The position numbers and the translations under genes were made by a program. Below the pieces are notes generated by a model that was given only the letters and a program-made list of their open reading frames with translations, was not told where the DNA came from and made no database searches. From NCBI GenBank assembly GCA_023436115.1, contig JAEZKQ010000030.1, positions 124,001 to 188,000 of the forward strand: a DNA stretch of 64,000 nt. Direction: 5' to 3'. Source of the DNA: Bacillota bacterium. Its GTDB lineage: Bacteria > Bacillota > Clostridia > Christensenellales > SZUA-584. This document shows, in pieces, positions 7,624 through 16,773 of the stretch (positions are counted from its first letter, which is position 1; the number at the start of each line of letters is the position of its first letter).

Positions 7624-9162
7624 TTACTTTGCGTAATCGACGGATCTTGTTTCTCTTATCACATTGACCTTGATCTGGCCCGGATAATCGAGATCCTTTT
7701 CGATTTTCTTAACGATGTCTTTGGCCATCAAATGCATGCCTGCATCGTCCACATCCTCAGGCTTCACCAATATGCGGACTTCACGTCCTGCCTGTATGGC
7801 GTAGCACTTGTCAACGCCTGAGAACGAATTCGCGATTTCTTCCAAAGCTTCCAAGCGTTTAATATAATTTTCGAGAGTTTCTCTTCTTGCACCGGGACGG
7901 GCTGCCGATATGGCATCTGCCGATTGGACGAGCACCGCCTCAACGGTGGTTGCTTCAACGTCGCCGTGATGCGCCATTATGCAATGGATCACATCATTAC
8001 CTTCCCGGTATTTTTTAGCCAGATCAGCGCCGATCTGGATGTGAGGCCCTTCAACCTCGTGGTCAACCGCTTTACCGATATCATGCAGCAAGCCGCCGCG
8101 TTTCGCCAACTTGACATTGGCGCCAAGCTCTGCCGCCATCACCGCTGCCAGATGTGCCACCTCCAATGAATGCTTGAGCACATTCTGACCGTAGCTTGTG
8201 CGATACTTAAGCCTGCCAAGGAGCTTAATGATTTCGGGGTGCAGATTATGTATGCCGGTGTCAAACGCGGCCTGCTCTCCGGCATCACGGATCTCCTTAT
8301 CCACCTCTTTGCGCGCCTTTTTCACCATTTCTTCAATACGCGCGGGATGGATTCTGCCGTCGATGATGAGCTTTTCAAGCGCGATCCTCGCCACTTCTCT
8401 CCTAATGGGATCAAACCCGGATAGTATGACGGCCTCCGGCGTATCATCGATAATTAAATCGATACCGGTCGCTGTTTCCAGAGCACGTATATTGCGCCCT
8501 TCACGACCGATAATTCTGCCTTTCATTTCATCGTTGGGCAGCGATACGACCGAAACGGTATTCTCCGCCACGTGGTCAGCCGCGTATTTCTGAATCGCGT
8601 TGGCAATTATTTCACGGGATTTCTTGTCGGCCTCTTCTTTGGCTTTATACTCGATTTCCCTGACATAAACAGCCATGTCACGCCGGGTTTCCTGCTCAAC
8701 TTTTTCAAGCAGTAACGCCTTGGCTTCCTCAATCGTCATGCCGGATATTTTCTCCAGCTGTGCGATCTGATCAGCAAACGTCTGATCGATTTCTTCCTTG
8801 CGCTTGGCAATCTCTTTTAGCCGTTTGTTAATCTGTTCATCTTTAGCTTCAACACCTGCTATTTTTTTATCAAGTGCTTCTTCGCGCTGGGCTAACCTTC
8901 TCTCGATTCTTTGGATCTCGCTTCGCCTGTCTTTGGTTTCCCTATCGAATTCAGTTCTTAAGGTGTGGATCTCTTCTTTGGCTTCAAGTATCGTTTCTTT
9001 CTTGACAGCCTCAGCCTTTTTCTGGGCTTCGGTTACAAGTCTTTTAACGGATTCCTCCGCTCTGCCTACTTTCGCTTCCGCAACGTTTCTTCTGTAAATA
9101 TATCCAAGAAACGAGCCAATTATCAGCGCAGCCAGAGGCAGTACGATAAGCAAAGCATCCAC
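7624..9162 (-). CDS. rny: Ribonuclease Y
   Basis: A 512-residue membrane-anchored endoribonuclease that starts mRNA turnover in Firmicutes. Order of parts: N-terminal transmembrane helix (about 3-24), a long charged coiled coil (about 30-190), a KH RNA-binding domain with GRIIGREGRNIRALE (about 215-230), and an HD phosphohydrolase domain with LLHDIGKAVDHEVEG (about 355-370). The start is GTG at 9162, with AAGGAGG about 15 bases upstream; no closer in-frame start exists. Full length. Single-gene unit. Confidence 0.96.
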   Translation of the reverse strand: MDALLIVLPLAALIIGSFLGYIYRRNVAEAKVGRAEESVKRLVTEAQKKAEAVKKETILEAKEEIHTLRTEFDRETKDRRSEIQRIERRLAQREEALDKKIAGVEAKDEQINKRLKEIAKRKEEIDQTFADQIAQLEKISGMTIEEAKALLLEKVEQETRRDMAVYVREIEYKAKEEADKKSREIIANAIQKYAADHVAENTVSVVSLPNDEMKGRIIGREGRNIRALETATGIDLIIDDTPEAVILSGFDPIRREVARIALEKLIIDGRIHPARIEEMVKKARKEVDKEIRDAGEQAAFDTGIHNLHPEIIKLLGRLKYRTSYGQNVLKHSLEVAHLAAVMAAELGANVKLAKRGGLLHDIGKAVDHEVEGPHIQIGADLAKKYREGNDVIHCIMAHHGDVEATTVEAVLVQSADAISAARPGARRETLENYIKRLEALEEIANSFSGVDKCYAIQAGREVRILVKPEDVDDAGMHLMAKDIVKKIEKDLDYPGQIKVNVIRETRSVDYAK

Positions 9163-9404
9163 TGTTTGTATGTCGCACCTCCTTTATTAAGTTTTTAACG
9201 CAAATATACCCCCTGTATTTGTATTTTGTATATCTGCAATTCGCTTCGCACCGTCAATTATAATCTTATAAATTGCATTACAAAATTATGCCCGGACGAT
9301 GCGTATTAGATTGCTAATAAGGAAAATCTATAAATAGAAAATAATAGTAATTTCTCATATTAGAACCATAATCAATTTTATTATTTGTAGGGATGTTTGT
9401 CAAG

Positions 9405-10271
9405 TCAGGATATCCCCGTATCCGTAGTTTCTTGGGTCTCATGGCTCTTGCGATAAGCCAATATTGCCAAGACAAAGCAGAGTACAGCAATGATTGGGTA
9501 ATAAAACTGAAATCCCGTTATGAGCGGCCAAATCGTGACAATAACACCGCATATCATATACCGTTTCACTTTTGCCCGGCTCAATGTGGATTCTTTAACC
9601 TTATCCAGTGTTACGATCGACGCGTTCATTTCCTTTTCGGCCCGTAAAGCCGCGGCTTCCTCATCAGGAAGCATTTCTTTTTTAGCGGCAAGCTCGAGTA
9701 TACTCAAGCCGGAAATGTATGTCACATCGCATTGTGCACCGGCGCAAAGCATTTTAGCTTCGGCACTAAAGTCGCTCAGCGATATCAATATGAGCGGCTT
9801 ATCATGAAACATGCGAAGCACTTCCAATACATCCGATACATTGCATTTGGCACTCGGGTGATTATGAAAAGCGTAAACAATGCTGCCGTTCTTTTTTGCG
9901 TAAAAGCCAGAATGCGTCATTGTGATATCATTTAGGCCCTCAAAAAGCTTGTTTAAATAGGCTGCATACTCATCGCTGTTCATAAACGTGAGTGCCTCTA
10001 GCAGGCATTTCTCCTTGATATGCTGCATGTCCTTTTCAATATACCGGCGAACTCTTCGTCTGTTAAATATCATCAGCGAGATACTTAAAGCAGCCGTTAT
10101 AAAAACTGATATCAACAAAGATACAGTTGTGGAATGGCTGAAATAAAGCAGTACCAAAAAAACAACAAACACAATAAGCAGGCGAAAAATGATAAAGTCG
10201 ACAATGCGGGCTAATAATGTTCTGCCGCCGTATGTTTTTTTTCTGTAATATCGCATGAGTTTCGCATCCAT
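9405..10271 (-). CDS. Four-helix membrane protein with a cytoplasmic central domain, function unknown
   Basis: A 288-residue protein not assigned to a named family. Two hydrophobic helices at about 22-45 and 48-68 and two more near 232-270 flank a soluble region of about 150 residues that contains VYAFHNHPSAKCNVSD and the patterned segment KPLILISLSDFSAEAKMLCAG. That alternation of strands and helices looks like a compact alpha/beta domain, possibly nuclease-like, but no catalytic motif is secure. The start at 10271 follows AAGGAGGTGCC. It is divergent from nadD. Confidence 0.65.
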   Translation of the reverse strand: MDAKLMRYYRKKTYGGRTLLARIVDFIIFRLLIVFVVFLVLLYFSHSTTVSLLISVFITAALSISLMIFNRRRVRRYIEKDMQHIKEKCLLEALTFMNSDEYAAYLNKLFEGLNDITMTHSGFYAKKNGSIVYAFHNHPSAKCNVSDVLEVLRMFHDKPLILISLSDFSAEAKMLCAGAQCDVTYISGLSILELAAKKEMLPDEEAAALRAEKEMNASIVTLDKVKESTLSRAKVKRYMICGVIVTIWPLITGFQFYYPIIAVLCFVLAILAYRKSHETQETTDTGIS

Positions 10272-10331
10272 GTTTTGGCACCTCCTTAGATGCAGTGTTG
10301 CCCATAAACAGGCTTTGTATACTTGCACAAC

Positions 10332-10360
10332 TTGTTATAAATTTGATGCTAGTGTATAAT
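10332..10360 (+). promoter_or_regulatory. Sigma-A promoter of nadD-yqeK-rsfS
   Basis: TTGTTA at 10332-10337 and TATAAT at 10355-10360, spacing 17 bases, 23 bases before the nadD start. Confidence 0.7.
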
Positions 10361-10383
10361 ACTAAAAGTTGAAAGGTGCCGGT

Positions 10384-11049
10384 ATGCAAAACTGTACGGA
10401 GTTTTCTCGTCTGGAAACTGAATATGTGCGCATGAAACAAAAACGGATTGGCATTTTGGGCGGTTCGTTTAATCCCATTCATAATGGTCACATAAAGATG
10501 GCCTATATTGCGCTTTACGAGTTTCTGCTTGGAGAGGTTGTCTTTCTGCCGCTTGGTACCGCGCCTCATAAACGTGATGAATTTATGGCAAGCGTTCACC
10601 ACCGGCTGGAAATGATACGCCTTGCAATTGCGGACGAAAAAAGATTCTGTTTGAGTACTCTGGAAACAGAACGAAAAGGCTATACATATACCGTCGATAC
10701 ACTGGAGCTGCTTTCAAGAAGCAAAAAGGACACGGCGTACTATTATATTATTGGCGCTGATACACTGTTTGAGCTGCAAAGCTGGAAAAATTACGAGCGC
10801 GTTTTTCTGCTGACGGATTTTATATGTATTTTACGACCTGGTCAGGATGATACAAGTGTTAAAAACTGTGCGGAAAAGTTAAATGAGCGCTTTGGTCATA
10901 AAATACATTTGGCGCAAGAGCGTGGTCCTGATATTTCAGCCTCTCATATACGCAGTCTTGTTTCGGTCAATAAATTAAAGGACGGCCTTGTTCCCCGGAA
11001 GGTTGAGCATTATATGATGCAAAATCGCGTTTATGGTAAAGAGGATTAA
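10384..11049 (+). CDS. nadD: Nicotinate-nucleotide adenylyltransferase
   Basis: A 221-residue nucleotidyltransferase adenylating nicotinate mononucleotide in NAD synthesis. The HIGH-superfamily motif GGSFNPIHNGHIKMA (about 23-37) and the late SASHIRSLV, equivalent to the ISSTxIR motif, are present. ATG at 10384 has AAAGGTG five bases upstream; another ATG at 10432, nearer the usual N-terminus, is a possible alternative. The stop is followed directly by yqeK, and the nadD-yqeK-rsfS order is the standard Firmicute arrangement. Confidence 0.95.
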   Translation: MQNCTEFSRLETEYVRMKQKRIGILGGSFNPIHNGHIKMAYIALYEFLLGEVVFLPLGTAPHKRDEFMASVHHRLEMIRLAIADEKRFCLSTLETERKGYTYTVDTLELLSRSKKDTAYYYIIGADTLFELQSWKNYERVFLLTDFICILRPGQDDTSVKNCAEKLNERFGHKIHLAQERGPDISASHIRSLVSVNKLKDGLVPRKVEHYMMQNRVYGKED

Positions 11050-11640
11050 ATGCTGGACGATATAACGATACTTAATTACTTAGACGACAATATTGACGAA
11101 AAAAGGATTGCCCATTCACAACGAACAGCAAATGAAGCCGTGAAACTGGCTAAAATGTATGGAGCGGATGAGCAAAAGGCTCGTATTGCAGGTCTTTTAC
11201 ATGATGTCGCCAAAGGAAAATGTAAATACGGTTTAAAAAAACATGCGGAAATTTATGATATTGATATTGATGAGATTGAAGCGCAGAATGCAGAATTGAT
11301 TCACGGTAAGCTTGGCGCCGCCATGGTGCAAAAGCAACTAGGGTTAAACGATGAGGAAATACTCTCTGCCATACGCTGGCATACCACTGGGCGGGCTGGT
11401 ATGACACTGTTAGAAAAAATCATTTATTTGGCTGATATTACTGAACCAAGCCGAGATTTTGAAGGTATAGAGACTATACGTTCGCTAGCGTGTTTGAATA
11501 TTGACAGGGCTATGCGCGAAGCGCTCAGTCAAGTTATAGGTTTTGTAAAGAGCAAAGGATTTACGCTTCACCCGAAAAGTGTTGAAGCTTATCATTATTT
11601 TAAGGAGGAGATTGAAAAACTTGATGCATCAATTCAATGA
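11050..11640 (+). CDS. yqeK: HD-domain diadenosine tetraphosphate hydrolase YqeK
   Basis: A 196-residue HD-domain protein. Clostridial and bacillar YqeK proteins hydrolyse Ap4A symmetrically to ADP. Metal-site motifs are HSQRTANEA (about 19-27), GLLHDVAKG (about 54-62), IRWHTTGR (about 111-118) and YLADITEPSR (about 127-136). It starts immediately after the nadD stop and its 3' end overlaps rsfS by 17 bases. Confidence 0.94.
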   Translation: MLDDITILNYLDDNIDEKRIAHSQRTANEAVKLAKMYGADEQKARIAGLLHDVAKGKCKYGLKKHAEIYDIDIDEIEAQNAELIHGKLGAAMVQKQLGLNDEEILSAIRWHTTGRAGMTLLEKIIYLADITEPSRDFEGIETIRSLACLNIDRAMREALSQVIGFVKSKGFTLHPKSVEAYHYFKEEIEKLDASIQ

Positions 11641-12010
11641 AGACGTTCTGGAGGCGTCCAAACAGCTATTTTTAAAGAAAGCGGAAGATGTGAGGCTGCT
11701 GAGTGTTTCTCACATGACAATCGTGGCTGACTATTTTATTTTAGCCAGTGGCCGCAGCGATGTGCATGTAAAATCACTGTGTGACGATGTCCAGAAGTTT
11801 ATGTTTGAACGAGGCAAACAGATGCTTCGCATAGAAGGATACCATGAAGGCCGGTGGATCGTGCTTGATTATGGCGATATACTGATCCACATATTCCATA
11901 AGCAGGAGCGTGAGTTCTACGGACTTGAACGCCTATGGGTGGACGGTGATAACTGCCTGAAAATAACCGAGGATGATGTGCAGCCGAACGGCAATAACCA
12001 GTTGAATTAA
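11624..12010 (+). CDS. rsfS: Ribosomal silencing factor RsfS
   Basis: A 128-residue RsfS/YbeB/iojap protein, which binds uL14 on the large subunit and blocks subunit joining under starvation. Family features visible are the N-terminal AEDVRLLSVSHMTIVADYFILASGRSD region split across about 20-46 and the later GRWIVLDYGDILIHIFH (about 82-98). The ATG at 11624 lies inside the yqeK 3' end; AAGGAGG at 11602 is somewhat distant, so TTG at 11621 is an alternative. Last gene before a strong terminator. Confidence 0.93.
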   Translation: MHQFNEDVLEASKQLFLKKAEDVRLLSVSHMTIVADYFILASGRSDVHVKSLCDDVQKFMFERGKQMLRIEGYHEGRWIVLDYGDILIHIFHKQEREFYGLERLWVDGDNCLKITEDDVQPNGNNQLN

Positions 12011-12023
12011 TAAATCTTATATC

Positions 12024-12058
12024 AAAACAGGCACACATGCTGAATGTGTGCCTGTTTT
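12024..12058. terminator. Bidirectional terminator between rsfS and the NlpC gene
   Basis: AAAACAGGCACACAT (12024-12038) pairs perfectly with ATGTGTGCCTGTTTT (12044-12058). The flanking A and T runs make it usable from both strands. Confidence 0.9.
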
Positions 12059-12082
12059 CATCTCATTTCAATTATCAATCCG

Positions 12083-13510
12083 TTAGAAAACGCGGCGTGC
12101 GCAGATGAATGTTCTCGTCCAGTAGGATGATTTGAATATGTTTTTACAGATACGCACATTATCCGTGCTTGACCCCGCGTCGATCATATCTCCTCCACCC
12201 AAGTAGATACCCACATGGCCTTTGAAGCAAATGATATCGCCGCGCTTCATATCGCGCATTTTCGTCACCTTGGGAAGATTGCATTTAGCCCAGCCGCTTG
12301 AAGTCATATACTTAATTTTGTAGCCCGCTGCGTTGAGACAGTAATACACAAAACCGGAACAGTCAAATTCATTAGGCCCCTTGCCCGCACGTGTATACTC
12401 GCAGCCAAGTTTTGATTTTGCGATTTCAATTAATTTATCAACTGATGCTTTATCAGGATCACCCACTGCAATGGGACCACCGCCAGAACCGCCAGAACCA
12501 CCTGAGCCACCAGAACCGCCCGAACTCCCGGATTTGGCAGGCTTCGCATTATCGGAATATAGCACTTCTCTTGTATATTCTCCGACATTACCGTCGGCGG
12601 ATAGACCGTTTCGCTTTTGAAACGCCTTGACTGCGGCTTCGGTATCTGTTCCAAAATAGCCTGTTTTGCCAGCTTTTAGATAATTAAGCTCTTGAAGACG
12701 CTCCTGAATACCTTTTACATCGGAGCCCCTGTCTTCCAACTTGACTGTATACGGCTTCGCATCCTTGGCAAAAAGCAATGTGAGCGTTTGTTCCCCCAGT
12801 ATTCCGTCAACCTGAAGAGAATGTTTTCTTTGGAAAAGCTGAAGCGCATACTCGGTGCCGGAGCCGTAATAATCCGTCGGTTCATCGTCATCCATATAGT
12901 CAAGCTCCATCAGACGTTCCTGAATACCGATAATCCGTGTGTCATGACAACCGGGCAGGAGATCAACCTTATCAGGAGCCGTGGTGGGAATGACAGCTGG
13001 CTCTGGCGTGGCTGTGGGAAGAGGCACAGTGGTTTGTGCATCTAATACGTTCATGTCGCCCTGCGCTGATAAATCAACATTGCCCTCAGATTGATCGACG
13101 GCGGCCATTTTGGCCCCTTGCGTGTCGGCAGAGCCCGGAGAAGCTGAACCATTCGCCTGACCCTCAAATACAATACTATCCCCCATTGAGACCATTGCAT
13201 TCTTTTGCGGAGATGGCAGCGCAAAAGCCAAAACCACCGCAACGACAATTACTAGGCCGCAAGCACCTGCAATAACGAACTTATTTTTCCACCATACACT
13301 TGTTTTTCTTCTCGCGCGGTAAGAACGCGAAGTGGCTCCCAAGGATACAGAAACAAACCGATGGTTATTACTCGCCGACGGTTTGTATTGAACCGATCTT
13401 GAAGAGGTCCTTATTGAACTTGCATTCTTTTTAGACGTAAACACTCTCTTTACAGTACTGTTAGCGACTTTTGAAATACGCCTAAAAAAATCGACCAAAC
13501 CATTCATCAT
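12083..13510 (-). CDS. NlpC/P60 endopeptidase with two peptidoglycan-binding domains
   Basis: A 475-residue membrane-anchored wall hydrolase. A basic N-terminal tail precedes one transmembrane helix (about 78-100). After a Thr/Pro-rich linker come two PG-binding type-1 repeats (about 190-250 and 258-320, each with GIQERLxEL and FQ(K/R)xxxLxxDG), then a (GGS) linker near 330-345 and the NlpC/P60 domain. Catalytic Cys (EFDCSGFVYY, about 384) and His (GHVGIYLGGG, about 432) are present. It likely cleaves peptide stems outside the membrane. The Ser/Gly linker is encoded by imperfect DNA repeats. Confidence 0.92.
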   Translation of the reverse strand: MMNGLVDFFRRISKVANSTVKRVFTSKKNASSIRTSSRSVQYKPSASNNHRFVSVSLGATSRSYRARRKTSVWWKNKFVIAGACGLVIVVAVVLAFALPSPQKNAMVSMGDSIVFEGQANGSASPGSADTQGAKMAAVDQSEGNVDLSAQGDMNVLDAQTTVPLPTATPEPAVIPTTAPDKVDLLPGCHDTRIIGIQERLMELDYMDDDEPTDYYGSGTEYALQLFQRKHSLQVDGILGEQTLTLLFAKDAKPYTVKLEDRGSDVKGIQERLQELNYLKAGKTGYFGTDTEAAVKAFQKRNGLSADGNVGEYTREVLYSDNAKPAKSGSSGGSGGSGGSGGSGGGPIAVGDPDKASVDKLIEIAKSKLGCEYTRAGKGPNEFDCSGFVYYCLNAAGYKIKYMTSSGWAKCNLPKVTKMRDMKRGDIICFKGHVGIYLGGGDMIDAGSSTDNVRICKNIFKSSYWTRTFICARRVF

Positions 13511-13580
13511 AAAAAAAACGACCCCTTATGCAAACATTTAGCGTCACTGTATCGTAATATTTCCGTAATTAATTAAAAAT

Positions 13581-13608
13581 ATTATACACCATACGTAAAA
13601 TTATGCAA
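13581..13608 (-). promoter_or_regulatory. Candidate sigma-A promoter of the NlpC/P60 gene
   Basis: On the minus strand TTGCAT (13608-13603) and TATAAT (13586-13581) are spaced by 16 bases. The leader to the ATG is about 65 bases, too short for a ydaO-type riboswitch, which such genes sometimes carry. Confidence 0.6.
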
Positions 13609-13638
13609 CCTTTTTTATGTTTCTTCCAGCTTATGTAA

Positions 13639-14304
13639 TTAAATTTCTCCGCGGTATTTCTCCATTAGATTTTTAAATATCTCCGCAGAAGTGGGCGGTG
13701 TATATGTAATGGCATTGGCGCCGGCTTCGATCGTTCTTTGGATCGACTCGTCCGTCGGGCCTCCCGTTGCGATAATGGGCACCTCCGGAAACTTCTTGCG
13801 TATACATCTTACGATATTAGGCGAAGCGGAAGCGCCGGAAACATTGATGATCGATGCGCCGGAGCGGATCCGTTCACCGATATCTTCCCCCTCCGAGACG
13901 ACTGTGACAACAATAGGAATATCGATGCGTTCTTTAAGTTTTAACAATACGTCATTGGATGTGGGCGCATTCACAACAACACCGATAGCTCCCTGAAATT
14001 CCGCGTCCATCGCAAGGTTAACAACCCTTTTGCCTGTCGTGGTTCCTCCGCCCACACCGCAAAAAACGGGGATATCGGAAACGGTAATAATGGCATGCGT
14101 GATCAACGGCTGAGGCGTAAACGGATAAACGGCTATCACAGCATTGGCATTGCAGTTCTTAATAAGAGCCACATCTGTTGTAAATATAAGTGATTTTATC
14201 GTTTTTCCGAATATCCTGATGCCGCTGACTTCATTGATAATATCCGGCACTTTGACCATGTGCTTTCTTAAATTTCCTTGAATCTCGGGTACAAAAAGAC
14301 TCAT
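13639..14304 (-). CDS. TIM-barrel-like protein of unknown function
   Basis: A 221-residue protein with the strand-helix rhythm of a small beta/alpha barrel: GIRIFGKTIKSLIFTTD, NANAVIAVYPF, IPVFCGVGGGTTTG, GAIGVVVNAPTS, IPIVVTVVSEGED, GASIINVSGA, VPIIATGGPTDESI and GANAITYTPP. The glycine-rich turns resemble phosphate-binding loops of barrels such as ThiG or IMP dehydrogenase. Homologues are usually labelled only hydrolase, and I do not recognise a specific reaction. No signal peptide. Monocistronic. Confidence 0.75.
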   Translation of the reverse strand: MSLFVPEIQGNLRKHMVKVPDIINEVSGIRIFGKTIKSLIFTTDVALIKNCNANAVIAVYPFTPQPLITHAIITVSDIPVFCGVGGGTTTGKRVVNLAMDAEFQGAIGVVVNAPTSNDVLLKLKERIDIPIVVTVVSEGEDIGERIRSGASIINVSGASASPNIVRCIRKKFPEVPIIATGGPTDESIQRTIEAGANAITYTPPTSAEIFKNLMEKYRGEI

Positions 14305-14526
14305 AAAAATCTCCTTTCTTTTCGGTTTGGCTCAGCTTCTTATACCTTTGGGTAAAACGAGCAATAAATACAAAGGTTAAATATTTATTACCAAAAGCAT
14401 AGAAGATTAATCTGGTGGCTAAAGATGGTTTATAGTAATTCGCCTTAATATGTTCATAAACCTTTTTATAGGCACAAAGTTTGCAAAAATATTTACATTT
14501 ATTTAAGTAAGGACGAGCAATACTTG

Positions 14527-15066
14527 CTAATTGCCGATGGCTGATAGCTGTGTATTATACTCTTTGACCAACGCATCCGTAAAGCACACGAAATAGACTG
14601 TATGGAGCTCAAAAGATGAAAATTTCTTTAATTCGCCGACAACGACATTGATAGCAATCTTCGTGGCCTGATCGATGGGATAACCATAGACACCGGTACT
14701 GATGGCCGGAAACGCGATCGTTTTCGCGCCATTGCTTAGCGCGGCTCGCAATGAATTCACGTAGCATGCGTGCAAAAGCTTGGCTTCATCATGTCCGCCT
14801 CCCCGCCAAACAGGACCAACGGTATGCACGATCATGCGGCATGGAAGGTTGTAGCCTTGAGTCACTTTTGCCTGCCCAGTTTGACAGCCACCAAGTGCAC
14901 GACACTCCTCAAGCAGCTGCGGCCCAGCCGCGCGGTGAATCGCGCCGTCTACCCCGCCCCCGCCCAGCAACGAATTATTGGCGGCATTAACGATCGCGTC
15001 CACGTTCATGCGTGTGATATCACCCTTTACGATTTCGATTCTTTCCAAAACAGTGTTCTCCTGCAA
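14527..15066 (-). CDS. Macrodomain protein, O-acetyl-ADP-ribose deacetylase type
   Basis: A 179-residue single macrodomain of the YmdB/MacroD class that hydrolyses O-acetyl-ADP-ribose or mono-ADP-ribosyl-aspartate/glutamate. Signatures: GDITRMNVDAIVNAANNSLLGGGGVDGAIH (about 15-44), read here in parts as DAIVNAANN and GGGGVDGAIH, and the second ligand loop AFPAISTGVYGYP (about 123-135). The Asn/Asp pair needed for deacetylation is present. Length fits a stand-alone enzyme. Divergent from the small Cys-rich gene next door. Confidence 0.93.
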   Translation of the reverse strand: MQENTVLERIEIVKGDITRMNVDAIVNAANNSLLGGGGVDGAIHRAAGPQLLEECRALGGCQTGQAKVTQGYNLPCRMIVHTVGPVWRGGGHDEAKLLHACYVNSLRAALSNGAKTIAFPAISTGVYGYPIDQATKIAINVVVGELKKFSSFELHTVYFVCFTDALVKEYNTQLSAIGN

Positions 15067-15096
15067 AAGGATAATGATTAATTCAATCTCATGAGG

Positions 15097-15125
15097 TTGT
15101 CACAATATAATCTGCTGGTTATAAT
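15097..15125 (+). promoter_or_regulatory. Sigma-A promoter of the DUF6485 gene
   Basis: TTGTCA at 15097-15102 and TATAAT at 15120-15125 with a 17-base spacer, followed by GGAGG before the ATG at 15160. Confidence 0.75.
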
Positions 15126-15159
15126 AAGTCATAATATGAACACTCAGCGGAGGTAACAA

Positions 15160-15351
15160 ATGGCTTGTCACAATAAGATTGTTTGCACCTGTACCTATAC
15201 ATCCTGCTCGCGCCATGGCAAATGCTGTGAATGTATTGACTACCATCGCCGTCTGGGCGAAGCCCCCGGATGCCTCTTTTCCAAGTCAGGTGAAAGAACG
15301 TATGACAGAAGCATAGAGATGCTTTACAAGGATAAACAAAACGCAGGCTGA
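15160..15351 (+). CDS. Small Cys-rich DUF6485-like protein
   Basis: A 63-residue protein with seven cysteines: six clustered in the first 25 residues (C3, then the spaced group in CTCTYTSCSRHGKCCEC) and one in PGCLF. This CxCxxxxC-RHGKCCEC pattern and the ending ERTYDRSI match a family of small clostridial proteins of unknown function (DUF6485). The cysteine spacing suggests metal binding. GGAGGT lies upstream of the ATG and a clear promoter precedes it. It ends three bases from the convergent dehydrogenase gene. Confidence 0.85.
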   Translation: MACHNKIVCTCTYTSCSRHGKCCECIDYHRRLGEAPGCLFSKSGERTYDRSIEMLYKDKQNAG

Positions 15352-15353
15352 GC

Positions 15354-16319
15354 TTATCTTGTTTGGTTCATAAAATTGACACAGCTGAGCAAAGACCGTT
15401 CGACCATGTCGCTGACAGCCTGATCGGTATAAAAAGCCGTATGCGGTGTCACTATCACATTGGGATACGATTGCAATAAGGCCAATTCCCTATGCGTCAG
15501 TATTTCCCCGGTCAAATCCCGGTAGTAAAGATGTGATTCGTTTTCGATGACATCCAGCGCCGCCCCGCCGATCTTACCGCTTTCTATGCCTTCTATCAAC
15601 GCCTGCGTATGCACAAGGGCGCCGCGCGCCGTGTTGATAAGCACAACGCCGTCCTTCATTTGTGAGATCGTTTCTTTATCAATCAAATAACGGTTGTCGG
15701 GTGCGGCAGGCACATGCAGCGTGATGATATCGCTCTCTTTAAGCAGTATATCGAACGGAACATATTTGGCGAAAGCCTGCCTATCATCCGCATTGGGCTT
15801 CGTATCATAAGCGAGTATGCGGCATCCAAAACCGCTTAATTGACGGATGACGGTTTGGCCGATTCGGCCTGTTCCGATTACCCCCACGGTCATATTATGC
15901 AGCTCTCTGCCCTGAATGCCGCTTAAAGCAAAGTTTTGCAACCGGCTGCGAAGCAGTATTGCTTTCATCTTTCTTAATACCATCAGTATCAGCATAACGG
16001 TATAATCGGCCACGCTCGAAGGTGAGTAGGATACATTATCAACACCAATACCCAGGCGTTTTGCGCTTTCAATATCGATGTGATCGTAACCAACGGTGCG
16101 CGTGGAAATGAACCGCACGCCCAAATCATAGAAACGCTGCATCAGCTTATTGTCAATTTTGGTGGTAATGATACTGATACACGGGTATCCCGCCGCCAGT
16201 TTTGCGGTTTTCATATCAGGACCTTTATCGCAAAGCGTGACATCAATATTTAATTGCTTACTGAATTTATCAAAGTAAGGCGTTTCATCCGCCCTGTGAC
16301 TGTATGCGAATACCTTCAT
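15354..16319 (-). CDS. D-2-hydroxyacid dehydrogenase, D-lactate dehydrogenase-like
   Basis: A 321-residue NAD-dependent dehydrogenase of the D-isomer-specific family. The Rossmann motif GVIGTGRIGQTVI lies near 145-157. The catalytic Arg is in NTARGALV (about 231), the acidic partner in DVIENES (about 257) and the catalytic His in VTPHTAFYTD (about 292). HTAFYT, rather than HxGW, favours the D-lactate / D-2-hydroxyglutarate branch. It would regenerate NAD+ in fermentation. Substrate cannot be fixed from sequence. Confidence 0.9.
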   Translation of the reverse strand: MKVFAYSHRADETPYFDKFSKQLNIDVTLCDKGPDMKTAKLAAGYPCISIITTKIDNKLMQRFYDLGVRFISTRTVGYDHIDIESAKRLGIGVDNVSYSPSSVADYTVMLILMVLRKMKAILLRSRLQNFALSGIQGRELHNMTVGVIGTGRIGQTVIRQLSGFGCRILAYDTKPNADDRQAFAKYVPFDILLKESDIITLHVPAAPDNRYLIDKETISQMKDGVVLINTARGALVHTQALIEGIESGKIGGAALDVIENESHLYYRDLTGEILTHRELALLQSYPNVIVTPHTAFYTDQAVSDMVERSLLSCVNFMNQTR

Positions 16320-16428
16320 ACTACCCTCGTAATGGAATTTAGGCTGAACTATAGTTAATTTCGTTAGCCTTATTTAGGATATCACCATTTGTTCGTTTGT
16401 CAACAAAGACGCACACAAGGGACATTCT

Positions 16429-16773
16429 TTAGTAAAGCTGTTCATCCGTATATCTTTCTTTTATCATGTCACAAAGCGATTCTGCTTCTTCCATAAATAC
16501 TTTGTCTGTCTGATCCTCTTTTTTAATAAGCTCCTCAATAACTTCAAAACTGAATGCCTCGGGCCCTACAGACTTCCATTCGCTTTGCAGCTTGGGATGC
16601 ACACAGCCGCCGGTCTGCTGCGCAAACGCAAATCTGTTTTGACTGCCCTGCATATCCGTTGTGCTGAGTATCAGCCTTTTGCCGCTAACGCTGCTGCATA
16701 TGGCATAAACCCCTCCGACCGTTTTACGCGTGGAGTATTGCTCCTGCAGTTTTTTTCTTGTCTCTTTGTCCAT
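16429..16773 (-). CDS. GIY-YIG-like nuclease-domain protein
   Basis: A 114-residue protein with a degenerate GIY-YIG motif: GGVYAICSS near residue 20 stands for GIY, and the YIG half is replaced by LILSTTD. The following arginine (QNRFAFAQ) and the C-terminal glutamate (FMEEAESL) fit the fold. Such stand-alone clostridial proteins have no proven substrate. Its ATG overlaps the TAA stop of the upstream DUF6530 gene as TAATG, so the two are translationally coupled. Confidence 0.75.
   Translation of the reverse strand: MDKETRKKLQEQYSTRKTVGGVYAICSSVSGKRLILSTTDMQGSQNRFAFAQQTGGCVHPKLQSEWKSVGPEAFSFEVIEELIKKEDQTDKVFMEEAESLCDMIKERYTDEQLY

Noticed and set aside
13511..13638. A ydaO-type cyclic-di-AMP riboswitch before the NlpC/P60 gene
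   Set aside because: The distance from the -10 box to the ATG is about 70 bases, too short, and no matching fold was seen.
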